Source: Rhynochetos jubatus (lineage: Eukaryota; Chordata; Aves; Eurypygiformes; Rhynochetidae). From it: DNA of 64,000 nt. The stretch is taken from assembly GCA_027574665.1 (NCBI GenBank), contig CM050690.1, positions 74,133,433-74,197,432 of the forward strand, written 5' to 3'. The notes below the pieces were generated by a model that searched no databases, was not told where the DNA came from, and saw only the letters and a program-made list of their open reading frames with translations. Below, one piece after another: positions 1 through 12,912 of the stretch (its first letter is position 1; every line of letters starts with the position of its first letter). The translations under genes were made by a program, and so were the position numbers.

Positions 1-655
1 GGATGTTGGTTGGCAGTGGCTGAATATGATCAAGCAGTGTGCCCAGGTGGCCAAGAAGGCCAATGGCACCCTGGCCTTCATCAGGAACAGTGTGGCCAGC
101 AGGACCAGGACAGGGATCGTCCCCCTGTACTGGGCACTGGTGAGGTCACACCTCGAATCCTGGGGTCAGTTTTGGGCCCCTCACTGCAAGAAAGACACGG
201 AGGGGCTGAAGCGTGTCCAGAGAAGGGAACGGAGCTGGGGAAGGGTCTGGAGCACAAGCCCTGTGAGGAGGGGCTGAGAGAGCTGGGGGTGTTCAACCTG
301 GAGAAGAGGAGGCTCAGGGGAGACCTGATCGCTCCCTACAACTCCCTGAAAGGAGGGTGCAGAGAGGTGGGGGTTGGTCTCTTCTCCCAAGGGATGAGTG
401 ATAGGACAAGCGGAAACAGCCTCAAGTTGTGCCAGGGGAGGTTTAGAGAGGATATTAGGGGAATTTCTTCACAGAAAGGGTTGTCAGACATCCCAGGGAA
501 GTGATGGAGTCACCATCTCTGGAGATATTTAAAAGACATGTAGATGTGGTGCTTAGGGACATGGCTTAGTGGTGGACTTAGTGCCAGGTTAACAGTTGGA
601 ACTGATGATCTTAATGATCTTTTCTACCTAAAAGATCCTATGATTCTATGGTTTA
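1..655 (+). mobile_element. CR1: CR1 LINE, 3' part, cut by the window edge
   Basis: This is the 3' part of a CR1 non-LTR retrotransposon, whose left portion lies outside the window. The first 280 bases translate to the region just after the reverse-transcriptase core of CR1 ORF2, including '[18 protein letters not shown]' and '[10 protein letters not shown]'. The next 350 bases read through the usual ORF2 C-terminal blocks ([11 protein letters not shown], then DDLNDLF). The copy ends in the short CR1 tail 'CTATGATTCTATGG' near 643-656. CR1 elements typically lack a poly(A) tail and end in such 8-bp-like repeats, which fits here. The reading frame shifts several times, so the copy is dead. The tail region ('gtggtggacttagtgcc') differs from the copies at 33456 and 62884, so it belongs to a different CR1 subfamily, which I do not name. 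Confidence 0.93.
26..640 (+). pseudogene. CR1 ORF2 C-terminal remnant (frameshifted)
   Basis: This is the decayed coding part of the CR1 copy at the left edge. The first piece, in the frame starting at 26, runs to about 230 and carries the post-RT region with '[13 protein letters not shown]'. The reading then continues in the frame starting at 10, with '[20 protein letters not shown]' up to about 490. The final piece, around 544-640, gives 'SGGLSARLTVGTDDLNDLF'. At least two frame changes are therefore needed to read it. ORF2 of CR1 normally encodes an endonuclease and reverse transcriptase that act on the element's own RNA. Neither catalytic domain lies inside the window for this copy. Confidence 0.8.
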
Positions 656-3000
656 TTGTGATTGTTAGCTACAAGGATGCCAGTATTGGTTTGGGATGTC
701 TGGGAGAGCTATCTTCTCCTTGTTAACTTTACTTTGCTGTTGGCCATGGTGTGAGCTGTGAGGGGCATCTCCACACCCCTGTGCAGAAGTCAGCTTTTGC
801 TCAGACTTTGACACACCTTAGTAGGAACTAGCGAAAAAAACATGGGCAGGGCAGGAGATCCACTGCTGGTTTGGGCAAGATGCCTCATCTCCATGCCCCT
901 TCGAGCCCACAGGTTGGTGACATTTCAATACATCCCCATTTCTCAGCTTTCCACATCTGGACAGGACACCCCTGGCTGTCAGAGCACCAATAGAGAGGTG
1001 AGAGCTGGCTTTTCAACTTCTGTTTTCAACTCTTTTTTTTTTTTTTCTCTTAAAATATCTTGAAAAATGCTCCAATAAATTTTTCCAGCAGCGGTTTATT
1101 TGCTTTTGCTCAAAAACCCCATATTTATCTACAAAAAGAAGTCAAACCTCCAAAATGCTTGAAACACAAGAACGTGGAGCTGGCAGGGACTTTCAGACTT
1201 GCCAAATCCAATCACTGCTGTTGCAGCAACACATCACAACACCCTTTTGGAGCTGCAGTCTGCTCACTCTTAAAAGCTATTTGGATTTCTGCCCCTGTGG
1301 CTCCTACTGGGCAGCTGCTCCAAACCCAATTGCTCTAATGGTTCGAAGCCCTCAACTAATTTCCAGCCCGGTTTATTCATGGCCAGTTTATATACATTTG
1401 TTCTCATGCCAGTACTGTCCTCTGGCTGAAATAGCTCTCCTCCCTCCGTGGTGCTTACTCCCCAGGCGTATTTATAGAAAGCCATCCCCAACCTTGTTAA
1501 TACACCACAATCTTTTTTTTTTTTGCCTGCCATTCTGCAGAGGATACAGTCTCCTGACCTCTCCCTGTACTCCTATGGTCCTTGTGCCATTGCAAGCTCA
1601 ACTTCAGCTTCCTCCCACCTTGGATGGAAAGGAACACAGACTCTGCAGAAGATTGTGTTTTCCCTGGGAAATGGGACTTGGTGTGGGTCCTAAGAGAAAT
1701 CCCATCCCTTTACTGGGCCTTTCTCCCTCCTGGTGTGTTCCTAGAAGGAATGACAGTGTCTCAGCAAGCAACTCTTATAAAACCTTACACAACAAGAGCT
1801 CCAAGATTAGCAGCAGCTGCTGGCAACAGCAACAGTATGAGAAGCAATGGAAGGGGAAACGGCAAATTATTTGAAAATATGTAAATCCGCTCATTAAGTA
1901 ATTCACATGAATTGCCACACATGAAGGTGGAAAAAAAACTTGGCAGCTGTGTATATCCTTCCTCCATCAAAGTCACACTGTAACAGCAGCTGCCATTCTC
2001 TTTCATCCTCAGATTTTTCTCTTTCTGCTCTCCACGTTTCAACCTTTCCCTTTCTACTCCATCACCTGATATGGGGATTTCAAGAGTGCTCATACAGCCA
2101 GGCAATATCTTCCCCTCATTTCCCTCCTTTTTGTTCTGCAGCCTCCCTTAAATTGTTTCCATCCTTGGTGGACCCTGTCTCAGGATCACCAGGAAATGAG
2201 ATTCCCATATAACTTGGGCTTTTCTACACTAGCAAGGAGAAGATAAAGACTGCGTGTCCTGAGGGTTATTTCTGCAGCACTCTGCCCTTATTGCATGAGG
2301 TGTCTGATAATTGTGCCTGGACAAGCTTGATTTCTAGCTGTAACTGATGGGACGGCTCCCATTGGTTAAAGTTAAGGATCATCCTGCATCCCACCCTACA
2401 GTGTTCCCAGCATTGCCAGGACCACATCCTAAGACAGGGGCAGGGCAGGGCACTAGGAAGAACTGCACACTTGCCGTGAGAAAAAGAATTCCTTCAGTGA
2501 GATGGGAATGCAGGTCCTGAATCCCAGCTTATGGGAAAGGAGCTCAGGGAAACTTAAAAGCTAAACAAAAGACCAGCGAATACTGATTTTGGAAGCAAAG
2601 AGTTTAAGGAAATTAGGGGTACAAGAAGCCACTGAGCTCTCATTTCTGAGTGATGGATATTTGAAAGGGATTCCCTTCAGACACTCCACACAAATGGTTT
2701 ATGTTCAGGTCACTAAGGTTCATCCCAGTGCTGGACCACTCAGAAGAAGACACACTTGGTTTAATGCATATATTAATTTTCCCTCTTTCCTGCTTCAGTC
2801 AGTGGTTTCCCAAGTTTCACATCATTAGGGTGTGGGGAACTCCTCTCTAACAGGGCTACTCTTTGTACTTGAATCCTTTACCCTCAATGTTTTCCTACCA
2901 GTAGCATATCCATGTTGTCCCCACACAAATGATGACATTCTGGTGGAACAGGAGTCTGGCCCAGAGCTGTTTTCCCAAGCTGTGGATATTTTTAAGATAG

Positions 3001-3002
3001 GA

Positions 3003-3036
<34 letters not shown>

Positions 3037-3052
3037 AAGAAAACAAACAAAA
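3001..3052 (+). repeat. A-rich simple repeat, GAAA-like
   Basis: A run of about 19 A's is followed by imperfect GAAA/GAAAA units and then 'aaacaaacaaaa'. It could be an old poly(A) tail that grew into a microsatellite. The 200 bases upstream do not read as any retrocopy I recognise, so the plain description as an A-rich simple repeat is safer. Confidence 0.85.
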
Positions 3053-3753
3053 TGTCTATTCCAGATCAGGCTAGAACAGGAATAATAATCCTTCAAGACT
3101 GGTTTGGCACAATCTAAGTATTTCACTCCTGTCATTGCTGACTCTGCTCTTGTCTCAAACATTTCTGTTACCCTGGGGTTGCATTTCTCAGTGAGCACTG
3201 AAAGAACTCAGAGACCCTTAGTTTTACAATTACAAAAGGTATTAGGAACAATTACTCTTAGGGTTGGGAAATTCATCAATCCCAACCATTTCCCAAGGCA
3301 AATTTTAGTTTTGAGAAATCAGAATTTATTTATTTTTTGGATGGGGGGGGAAATCACAAGATTTCCTGAACATCTCCAAGCCAATCCCCTTGAGCCAGAG
3401 GATTTCACGGTGCTGTTTCCTTGTCTTCCGGCAGTGAAAGGCAACCATGGGTAATGAAATGGATAAGCAAAATAAGAGACAGCTCTGGGATCAGATATCC
3501 CTTGGCTGGGCCACTCCAAACACCCCAGATTTGTTTCTTTACAGGGCCCTGTATAGCTGGGCTATTTCTCTGCTGGCACCCGGCTCTGACAATATGTTAT
3601 TTTCATACTCCGATCACCAAGGCATTGATAACCTCACAGGGAATTGAGATAGATCTGTTTAGTAGATCTTCCTTCATTGTCAGCAGGTATTTTCCCATCT
3701 GCCCTTTTACCTGTCAGTTACGATGGCAGAGCCTGAAGTGAAAAGACACAGTC

Positions 3754-3799
3754 ACTTTTCTTTTTCTTTTTCTTTTTTTTTTCTTTTTTTTTTTTTTTT
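3754..3799 (+). repeat. T-rich simple repeat, CTTTT-like
   Basis: Imperfect CTTTT units pass into long T runs, giving a nearly pure pyrimidine strand of 46 bases. On the opposite strand this is an AAAAG tract. It lies directly before an AT-rich block with no repeat signature. Confidence 0.85.
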
Positions 3800-6689
3800 G
3801 ATGCCGTTTATAATTTTTACTGAGAAAAGCAAGACATGCTCCATAAATCAGCCTGCGAGTTAGAGAGTCACACTGCGGAGTATGCAGCGGAATGAGGCAC
3901 CAGCTGCTCTTTGCAGATGATAAAGCTGTAAATATAATGCTGGTTTAAGGAGGCAGCCTGTAGGTTGTGACACCGCGTGCCTTTGCACCCCCACTGGGTA
4001 TTTCACAAGAGGTTCTCCAAACTATTTGAACAGCCCCATCGGGACGGGCTGCCAGGTCTGTGCCAGCTGCATGCACAAAGCCAGTCACCTGCGGGGGAGT
4101 GCAGGGGCTGGAAACGTGCTCAGACCTTCCCGAAGGTCACAGCAGTCAAATATCATGCCTGGTTTCATTCAATATGCAGCAGGGAGCAGGAACGGACTCC
4201 GCTCCTCTTTGCTAGGACCTTGAGTTGTTTGATGTAAGGCCGCATGCAAATCACTGCCCAAGGATGTGTTTGTCATATAATTAATATTAGCTCCCACCCT
4301 GGAGCACCCGTCTGTCAACACAGAATAAATATTCCCCATCAGGAGGAGGGCTGGGGAGATCAGGACTGGAAGCGCTTGGATAGCTCTGTGCTAGCCATCA
4401 AGGACTGCTTCTCTCATGCTTCAAGGCAACCAGTGAACTAGAAGACTGCTCTTTTTTTCTTTTTCCCCAAGATTTTTTGGGTTGTGGGGTTTTTGGTGTT
4501 TGTGTTGGGGTTTTTTTAATTGATTTAATCTAATTTTCCCAATTTGGGAGTGGCCTCTCCCTTCCCCAGGTGATCGAAAGCCCCTTGTTCAGACACTTCC
4601 AGCACACTTATGGACATACAGGGGAACAGAGAGGCTCTAACTGTAACCGAACATGAGTGCCATGGTCTGGTGTTATGGCAAGAGACAGATCTTTATTTTG
4701 TTTGTTTGCATGAGTGGGAGATAAATAGTTTATACATCGGAAAACATATGTGGAGAGAGGGTAAAATGAACTTTCAAATTAAACTTGGCAAGTGTTTCCA
4801 AGCTAAAAAGGGGATGTTTAATCACATTTTTCTTGCAGAGAAGGCTGAATGCTGAGTTTCAGCAACATTTCTAAATGAAATGTCTCCATTTTTTCTGCAC
4901 TGCTTGTGTTTCTCATCCTGACAATGTGCCGAAGGGGCTTAGCAAGGGATCTCAATAACTAGTTGAAACGCTCTGGCAGAGCATTCACTCACAGTTTCTG
5001 GGCTTTAGTACTTCATGATCAGGAGAAATGCTGAATAAGCCAATGACCAACAAGATTTGGCTCTGCCTAGCACGCCTGACCCTGGGCACCATCCCCTGCC
5101 TGAACCCAGAGCCACAGGCTTTAAAACCAAAGGGACCCACAATGGCCCTGCAGGAATGAGATAGGCTGCGGATGCGTGCAGACCACTGCACTGGAAACTG
5201 GGGCTGGGTACAGGTTGGATTTTTCTCTCTTGGGATGGTGGGTCCAGCTAGAGTGCTGACCTCCCCGTCCCCAGCTTCTCCCCTTTCTGAGACTTTGGTT
5301 GTAATTGCATTGAGGATCTCAGGAGCTGTTGTTTCTAATGACAGTAAACACAGGATGTTTTGCTGGTGCTTGAACAGAGGCTGCCAAGGTAGCACAGACA
5401 AGGAACATTTCATTTTTTAAAAATCACAATAAAAAAAACTTAAAAAAAAAAAAGATTATGCAAATGCTTTAGAGAAGATAAAAAATTAAGCACTCCAAAC
5501 TAGCAAATAATTCAGTCTTCTCAGTCTCCTTTTTTCTGTTCCCTTGTCTGCATGGGATCTGAAATTACAATTTACCACCTGCCTTGCTGAATTGTCCTTG
5601 TACCTTCCCTGCCACGTTTCACCCCCCCCAGGGGAAATCAGCTCCTTGGGCTGAGGCACACTGTGCTGTCCTTGTCCAGGTTCCTCAGGGACAGGCATCT
5701 GCCAAGCACTGCCTCTGTGCAGATGTGCTGCTGTGCCTCCCCTCTGCATTTTGGAGCGTGCAGGCCTGTTTCAACCGATTCAATAGGAGGGCGGGCACAT
5801 GTGAAGGGCGAGAAGCCTCTTGGATTTTGCAGTGGGCACCAGATGGAGGAAAGGCAATCCTGTTAACGTTCCTATTGACTGAAAGGTTCTGTGGTGTGGT
5901 GTTGGTGCTCACACCTTACTAGTCAAAGGAGAATCCACCCAGCTGCAGCCTCAAACCCCACTGCCGCCAGCCCAAAGGAGAGTTGCCCCACCAATATGCA
6001 TATGGTTGTATGGTGTCACATACACAGTACTGAACTTGCAAAGGCTGGGGAGAGGGAAGCTCAGCTACAAACTCCCATTTTGCAGAAGGGAGATGGTGTC
6101 CCAGATGTAAGCAAAATGCCAAGCAGTGCTGTGCACAGTTCACCGTGTACTGATTCCCCCTTTTCTCACCCTAACCAGTACAGGCAATTGTAGCATAAGC
6201 ACTTCTGTCACAAGGCGCGTTTCACAGCGTGCACTGTCATTGCCAGCAGGTAGGAGAAAACAGCTGTTTTGCTTTTGGCTGACGTTTTTAGACACCCCAC
6301 TTGCAGCCAAACAACTGGGTCTGGCTCAGCCATTACCTCTGGCTGCACCACCCTATGTTACCGCAGCTCAGCTGGCACACAGTTCCTCGGTACGTCAAAC
6401 CAACCTGCTCAGGGGCCTTGACCTGATAGAACGCACACAAGGGAGCAGCTAGCAGAAGGAACAAGAACACAACACCCCAGGATCCTTGACTAAAATGTTC
6501 ATCCACGTCTGTCTCTCAGTAATACTTCTGGCAATGGAAAAGGGAGCTTAAATGAGGTGACATTCAGCACCTCTTGTTGGTCTCTCATCACTTTCAGACT
6601 CCGGCATGAAGCTCTGTTCCTTGCCCTTGACATCACTTCCCAGCCATGCCATAGATCATCCTGTGGAGCTTTGCCTCCTGGCACTCATT

Positions 6690-6845
6690 TGGGATGTCCC
6701 ATCCCTGGAAGTGTCCAAGACCAGGCTGGATGAGGCTTGGAGCAACCTGGTCTAGTGGAGGGTGTCCCTGCCCATGGCAGGGGAGTTGGAACTGGATGGT
6801 CTTTATGGCCCTTCCAACCCAAACCATTCTGTGATTCTATGATTT
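6690..6845 (+). mobile_element. CR1: CR1 LINE, short 3' end fragment
   Basis: Severely 5'-truncated CR1. It contains the diagnostic 3' blocks in order: 'gatgtcccatccctggaagt', 'ccaggctggatgaggct', 'gcaacctggtctagtgga', 'gtgtccctgcccatggcag', 'cccttccaacccaaacc', and a tail of 'attctgtgattctatgattt'. The same blocks occur at 34867-35025, so this belongs to the same general CR1 group. No coding part remains. Confidence 0.95.
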
Positions 6846-9800
6846 ATCTTCACTGTTCTCACAAGAGTCTTTGGAGATGCCACGTTGTTCCCCCACCTTG
6901 TGGTGCCAAGTCCCCCAGCTCAGCAGCCCCCTACCACCCTGGGTTCCCCCCTATTAGCCTCTGCCCCTGCAACAAGCTGCTTTTGCATGCCAACTGCTGC
7001 ATTTAACTACAGGAGTGTTTGTCTGAAAGATCTGCCACAAATAAAACACCCGTTGTACCACAGCTCCCTCGCACAAAGAGAGGAAAAAGGAAATTTATGC
7101 TGAAGATTAGGGAGGAATGCTCTCAGAGAGAGCTGGTTTTGGCTATCGAACCCTCTCCATAGGAAAGTGTCAGCAGATTTGCTGCTTAAGTGATTTAAGG
7201 GCAGGCTAAACAGATCACATTGGTTGTTCATGGTAAATGGTGGAAATGATGGGAGTGCATCCCCTTTTTCTGAAGCCACATGACAACCCTAGTCAGGGAA
7301 CTGACAGAAAGCAAGCTGCCTATGTAGGTATATGTACTGAAATACAGAAATATGCACATGCACCTGTATTTAAGCCAGATCTAGTTCATCACCTGGCCTC
7401 ACAACCGGTTGTGCAAACGTGTCTAGAGAAGTGGAGCAGAGAGGGGAGAAAGAGCTGCTGGAGGCAGAGGAGATGGTGAGAAATGTGTTCACCTCTACGG
7501 CTGATAAGAGGAGTGCTCACGGACTGCAGCTTGACTTGCTTGGTGTACATCCTGAGGACTTTCGTACTACTCGGTACTTTGTTTTCTTAAAGCTGTTAGC
7601 TACTGGAGTCTTGTGAAAAATATCAGCCTGTTTATTTTATTTATAGCCCTTGTGATTTCATGGACGAACTTGAAGATGTGAACCCTGCCGACTCAAAGGC
7701 CAGCAGACGAATCAATAGATCCAGCACCTGCTCAAAGTCTCTTCATTCTGGGAGCTTTATCTCATCTTTTTGAAACGCGCAGGACAGATTTACCAAAGGG
7801 CAGAGAGGTGTTTGCTGGTGAGCGGAGAGGTTGAGCAGGGGCTGCTGAGGGGCCACACTGGTGCTGACCCAGAGATGCCAGTGCTGCTGCATCCAGAGCC
7901 GTGCAGCAGCAATTAACACCCAGTATTGCTGGCAGCTTCTAATGAACGTGCGCCTGGGTTATAGTATGGACCTTTGCCTTCTGCTGGTCCTGTCTGAGGC
8001 TTTGTGTGATGTGCTCTGTTTCTTCCACCTGCTACAAGTCTTGCCATTTCCTCAACAAAGACATGTTTCTGGGAAGAGTAAGAAGAGGAAAGGAAGACTG
8101 AGGAAAGCTCTCCTCATTGCAACTCTTTTTGGTCATGACCAAACAGGTAACCCTTTAAATGCATCCTTGGTACCATATTTGTGTGCTACCTTAGCTGTAG
8201 ACGCTCAGTTTGGCTCCATTAAAATCTTCATTGGCTTTGCCACTTTACACTGTGTTTCAGTCCTCTCTGCTGGTGTCCGTGGGAGACCGGGCTTCTGAAA
8301 GCGTGTGTGAAAACACCAGCAACCTACCAGCCAGGCTAAGCAGCAGGGAAATGTTTACAGCTTGCAAGTTCATGAGGTACAATGAGCTTCTCAATCTGTT
8401 TTATGTCAGCCCACACAGACCCCAAAAAAGCATCACAGAGCCCTGCTTCAGGGGCAACTGTGTGAGATAGATGGGATAACGCAGCGGCTGGGGGATGAAG
8501 TAAATGCAACACTGAAGGAAATGTATGCGGGGGACAGGTTTGGCTGCAGGGTGCCTCAGGGATGGATCATGCCTTGCACATGCAGGTTCAAGGGATCATG
8601 TGGCCGGGTTTATTCTGGAGCTGGAGGCTGCATCCTTGCAGGAGACACACCACAGATCTAACCAGCTTTGTGCCACAGCAAGCCAGGGCTTCCAGCTTCC
8701 CAGCTGCACACTGCACTGGAGTTTGTTTATGCTCTTGAATACATAAAGACATGCCCTAAGTTGCTCACATTGCTGGATGATCTAGCTAGCACCACTCTGC
8801 AGTAGCATGCAAAAGTAGGAGTGATGCAGCAGTGATAGCAGCTCAGGGTTTTCAAGCAAGGGGTCTGGGTTGTGTTACTACTGCAGAGTGGAGAAGAAAT
8901 ACATTCTGCTACTGCAGCATCTCCCCAAGCAGTAAATGTTATACGGTGGCCACCAGCCTGCTGATTTCTGGCCCACAGACAGATCCAGCACCCTCCCGCA
9001 GGGACCAGAGCGGCTGCGTTCACTCACACATCACAGCCGGTGGGATGACTGCCCAACCCGGACGGCTCCTGCAGAAAGCTCAGTGGCACTGATATAGAGC
9101 AGACTCCTTGTTGCGGTACACACTCATAACAGCAGCAACACACTACGGCGCTGTCTGCCAAGCTGCCCATTGCCATCGTAGCCTAGATGCAAATCTGTCT
9201 TGTTCTCCCAAACTGGGGAAGGTAAAATGTTGCACTGGCTGTGGCTGCAGAGATTAACAGGAAAGAAACCCCAGCACGATGAATGATGTGGATGGGAATG
9301 TTACAGGAGGCTTTGCCATGTAATTAAAACCAGAGCAGCAAAGATCAGAAATTGCAATGCTGCCTCCTGGTCTCAGCTGCTTCTGGTCTCCCCCATCTCA
9401 CAGCTTTAATTTTAACTAGCCTAACATCCCTGTTGCTTGCTCCTCTGCTCTGAAAACCCACTGGCTTTCTGCTGGTTTCTCTCCTTTCTGGCTGTACCCT
9501 GGGTCATTGCCACCCTTGACTGAGCCAAAGCCCTGCAGGAACTGTGAGACCACATGCCTTCCAACCCCAATGGTGTGCACTGAAAGCCAGGGACACAGAA
9601 TGGTGGATGGAGGGAGGATGTTGCTTGCCTGGGTGTTGGTGCTGTGGGGAACAAGCAAAACTCTGCAAGGGTCTCTTACCAGCATGTAAAGGAGGTCTTT
9701 TTGCATCACTCATGCTGGAGAACGGGAGGAAACACTGGGGAAGGACATTCCAGACCTTTCTCCGGAGTCCCCTGCAGCTGATCCCCAAGCTCCACACTGT

Positions 9801-10699
9801 CACTGATGCCCTTAACCTCTTACCAAAGGTATATCTGGGATTTACATCATGCAATGTCCTTCAAAGCAGCTCCACAGGTGAAGTTAATGGATACAGGTGA
9901 AGAGTTTATCCTAGCCGGGGAGATGCAGAAAGCCCCAGGCAGGACAGGAAATAAACTCACATCACTCACTGTGGATCCTTGCCTCATGGAAACATGTACT
10001 GAGGACACCAGTGGGATTTGTAACATCTACCACTAGGTAGTTTCTTCTTGAGGCTACTCTTTGTCCTCTTCCACTGGGCTCAGTGTTGCACCCTGTGTTA
10101 AGGACATCTTCCTGCCATCACTCCCCAGAGGGTCTCCTGGATCACAGAGGAAGTATCTTATTTCACCCCATGCAGACAGTTTTCCTCAGGATGTTTCCAG
10201 TTGTGAGGTCCCTGCGGAGCCAGCCTACATAAACCCACACTGCTGTATACCACCTTGCCAGCTCAGCTCCCAGGTTATGCCAGCATATGAGCAGCGATCA
10301 CTGAGTTGCTTTGCCAGCCTGCTCTGGGAAGCAAACACAAAAGGCAAAGAGTCAATTCATTAGAAATTCAAGCCCCTGGGAAGGGTTGTTTGGTTGTGTT
10401 TTTTTTTTCACTGCAGAATCCACTTCTGTGATTTTCAGCTTATTATGCAATGCTGCACAGATATAAATATAAAAATACTTCTTTACATACAAGGATCAGA
10501 AGAACACAAGACTATCAGAACAACTTTATTAAGTCAGATCAAAGCCCAGATATCTCAGCATCCTCATAAAAGTGGATGTGTAGGGAAGGCATAATATCAT
10601 GGCAAACAGGTATGATGCCCCCCTCCTGCACTCTTCCTAGGGTACAAATATTAGAGACTTACAGGTTTGATCCTCAGTGGATATCTCTTTCATGAACTC
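6846..10699. other. Unique-looking non-coding DNA
   Basis: No gene or repeat family recognised. The open frames present (up to 145 codons, at 7861-8298 on +) have no protein-family features. GC-moderate stretches at about 7800-8000 and 9400-9900 explain the longer open frames. A short T run lies at 10399-10409. Confidence 0.6.
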
Positions 10700-10890
10700 A
10701 TTCTGTCTTCCCTTGGACCCAGAATAATTTTAGCAACCACAGCATCCTCTGGCAAGGAGTTCCCGAGCTAAGTGAAGACCTGTCACCTCTGACGTTTTTT
10801 TGAATCTGTCCTGTGCCAGCTTTGTTTAGTGCACTGCAGCTCTTGCGTAATAAGAGACCTGTGGACAGAGACCAGGTCCCAAGATTTTCT
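10700..10890 (-). mobile_element. Old CR1-like retroposon remnant
   Basis: The + strand shows 'ggcaaggagttcccgagct' followed by a weakly matching run through 'cctgtgccagctttgttta' and 'ataagagacctgtgg'. This order resembles the reverse complement of a very old tetrapod CR1-like 3' region. The match is by scattered blocks only. It could also be another ancient LINE. Confidence 0.42.
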
Positions 10891-12429
10891 CTTACAGCCT
10901 CCCGCAAGGTTTGTCGTTCCTGCTCTGTACAGACCCTAGTGCATTAGAGACCTCGGGCCATTCCCGTAATACAACTACCAAAGCAAAATGCTCTGCCTTT
11001 GTTCCTGTTCAGTGCAATAGACCCCATCTCTGCTGCTCATTGTTTTAAGACTCTTTTCTATTAATAGCAGAAACAGACATGCCATTTCAATAATTTTATT
11101 CAAATTAATGCCTTTCATTATACTCCAAACACAACATCAAAGGCTTAGATTGCACCCTGGCCCTTTGTGAGACAGAGAGAGTTCTGGTATAAAGATTTCC
11201 ATCAGAATAGACGTTTGATGGGAGAAAGCTTTTTTGTCCATCAGGAAAGATAAGTTTCTTAATGGGATTAGAGGCTTTGGTTCTTGTGGATGAGTGACTG
11301 CAGCAGCCTAGGAGGTCCTTTCCAATGGCAAATTTTGTCCCACAATTTGCTGTGATGGAAACATTTCACTGTTGGACACATTTTATTTTTACTCTGTTCT
11401 CTTCAGTGAGAGAAAGGTCTTCTTTCCAGGGACTGCTAGGTCCTGGTGTTGGCTGGCATGACATAAGGTCATGCTGTGTCTTGGAGAGAGCTGGGACTGC
11501 ACATCTCCAATGGCCAGGAGAAGATAAGCTGCAGAGACCACTGATGTCTTCAAGGATCCTTTTGCAGGCTTTGCCAGCCACCCTTCTGCACTAAGCAGTC
11601 ACAGTCAGTAAAGAAAGAGGGTCAAGACCAAGCACAGTGGAGGAAGTCTTCTGGGGTGCATCAGGGCTGGGTCATAGGGCTATATTTGTCCTCAGACATT
11701 GTCCATGACCTTTGCCTTCCAACAAGAGAAATACTGGGGGATTTGGGGTCATCCTCATGGTCTCTCCGCCCCTTGGATTGGTAATGTAGAGGGAGGGATG
11801 GCTAGGTAGATGGGTGCACATTTCCTCCTGGAGCACAGTCATCCACCTTGGGCTCGGCTCTGGGAGCATCCAGGCATGTGGCTGGTCCTGCAGTGTGCCA
11901 AATGCACACGGTGGGCTCCTCAGAGCATGGCCAGGGCTGCACCTGGTCCCTTTGCAGCACCACACTTCAGTTTCTCTCGCCCTCCCAGTGTCTATGCTCC
12001 AGATGCAGTATCAGCCACCCAGGCCCTCACACCTACCTCCCTGCTGTCTATAAAACAAGCTGGGTATGCTCCATCACAGCAAGGATTGATCCATGGGAAT
12101 GCTGACACCTCCCTGGGCTTATGCTTCTTTGTTTTTATGATGCAAATTAGCACTGAATATCCTTGTAAGTAAAGGAGGAAACTACATCTCAGTTCATTTC
12201 AGGGAATGGGCTCACACATTCCTGGTATGTAGTAAATTCTGATTTTCCTGCTTTGCTGTTTTCTCTTCATCAGGAACCTTTGATTTGGGTTACTCTTCCC
12301 CTTTTGGTCTATAAAGGCTCTTAATGAAGCCCTGTTATTGAACTAAACAGAAACATTTACTCCTTAAAAGACTTCATTATGCAATTGAAGCTAAGCAGAA
12401 CCTGCTGAAATGCCTCTCTGCATGTCCCT
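10891..12429. other. Unique-looking non-coding DNA
   Basis: No gene seen. The stretch at 11040-11130 is AT-rich ('aataattttattcaaatta'). Around 11290-11330, 'aggaggtcctttccaa' faintly recalls a CR1 tail but lacks the ATTCTATG end, so it is not called. Confidence 0.55.
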
Positions 12430-12912
12430 AGTTAAAAAGTCCAGTCTGTGTTTGAAACAGCGAAGGGACCACTCAATCGCCCACTCCGGCCATTGGTAAC
12501 ATGGAGGGCAGAGTTTCAGCTGCTTACCATCACCGGGAGACGTTCCCTCACCTCACCTAGCCCAATTCCACTCCATTTTGGGTCTACATGTGGCTGCTTA
12601 TGACATCTCAGCCAGACCAGCATGTGAGCAGGCTGGAAGAGAAACCACCACTTCCCTCATTTTTCGTTTCAGTGGTTAATCAGTCTCACAGTGAAAAACC
12701 TGTGCTTTCCTTCTGAATTGAATTTTGCCTGCCTGAATTAAATTCTAGCTGCTGGTTCTGGCTGGTACCATCCTTTTCTAGATTAAAGAAAAGGTATTTA
12801 TTCCTCATGAAGGTGTTTACACAATTTATTTGCCCCACCTCTCCATTGCTTTTTCTATCAGCTACCTTGAGTGAATTGCCTTCATGTAACAAGATTCTTT
12901 TCATTCCCAGCC
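12430..12912 (-). mobile_element. Ancient CR1-like LINE remnant
   Basis: On the + strand the order of blocks matches the reverse complement of the CR1 class found in turtles, crocodilians and old bird insertions. 'gtgtttgaaacagcga' comes first, then 'tggttaatcagtctcaca' and 'aaaaacctgtg', then a Y-rich block with 'aattctagctgctggttctg', 'tctagattaaagaaaaggta' and finally 'cctcatgaaggtgtttaca'. The same block order recurs at 16090-16540 and, in the opposite orientation, at 60435-60760, which supports the reading. No open frame survives. Confidence 0.65.

Larger units (their letters stand above)
656..6689. other. Unique-looking non-coding DNA with simple tracts
   Basis: I see no gene here. Open frames are short; the longest, 239 codons on + from 1155 to 1874, resembles no protein I recognise and has no codon-like pattern. 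The stretch holds T runs at about 1033-1046 and 1511-1523, the A-rich block at 3001-3052, the T-rich block at 3754-3799, a T/G-rich block at about 4450-4540 and A runs at about 5420-5453. The block at 3800-3970 looks like possible conserved non-coding sequence (see findings). No promoter, CpG island or RNA gene is evident. Confidence 0.6.

Noticed and set aside
1155..1874. 239-codon open frame on the + strand
   Set aside because: No domain, no family resemblance and irregular composition. Another + frame is open for 100 codons over its second half, and the flanks show no splice or promoter support.
11290..11330. 'aggaggtcctttccaa' resembling a CR1 tail
   Set aside because: It lacks the ATTCTATG end and all other 3' blocks.
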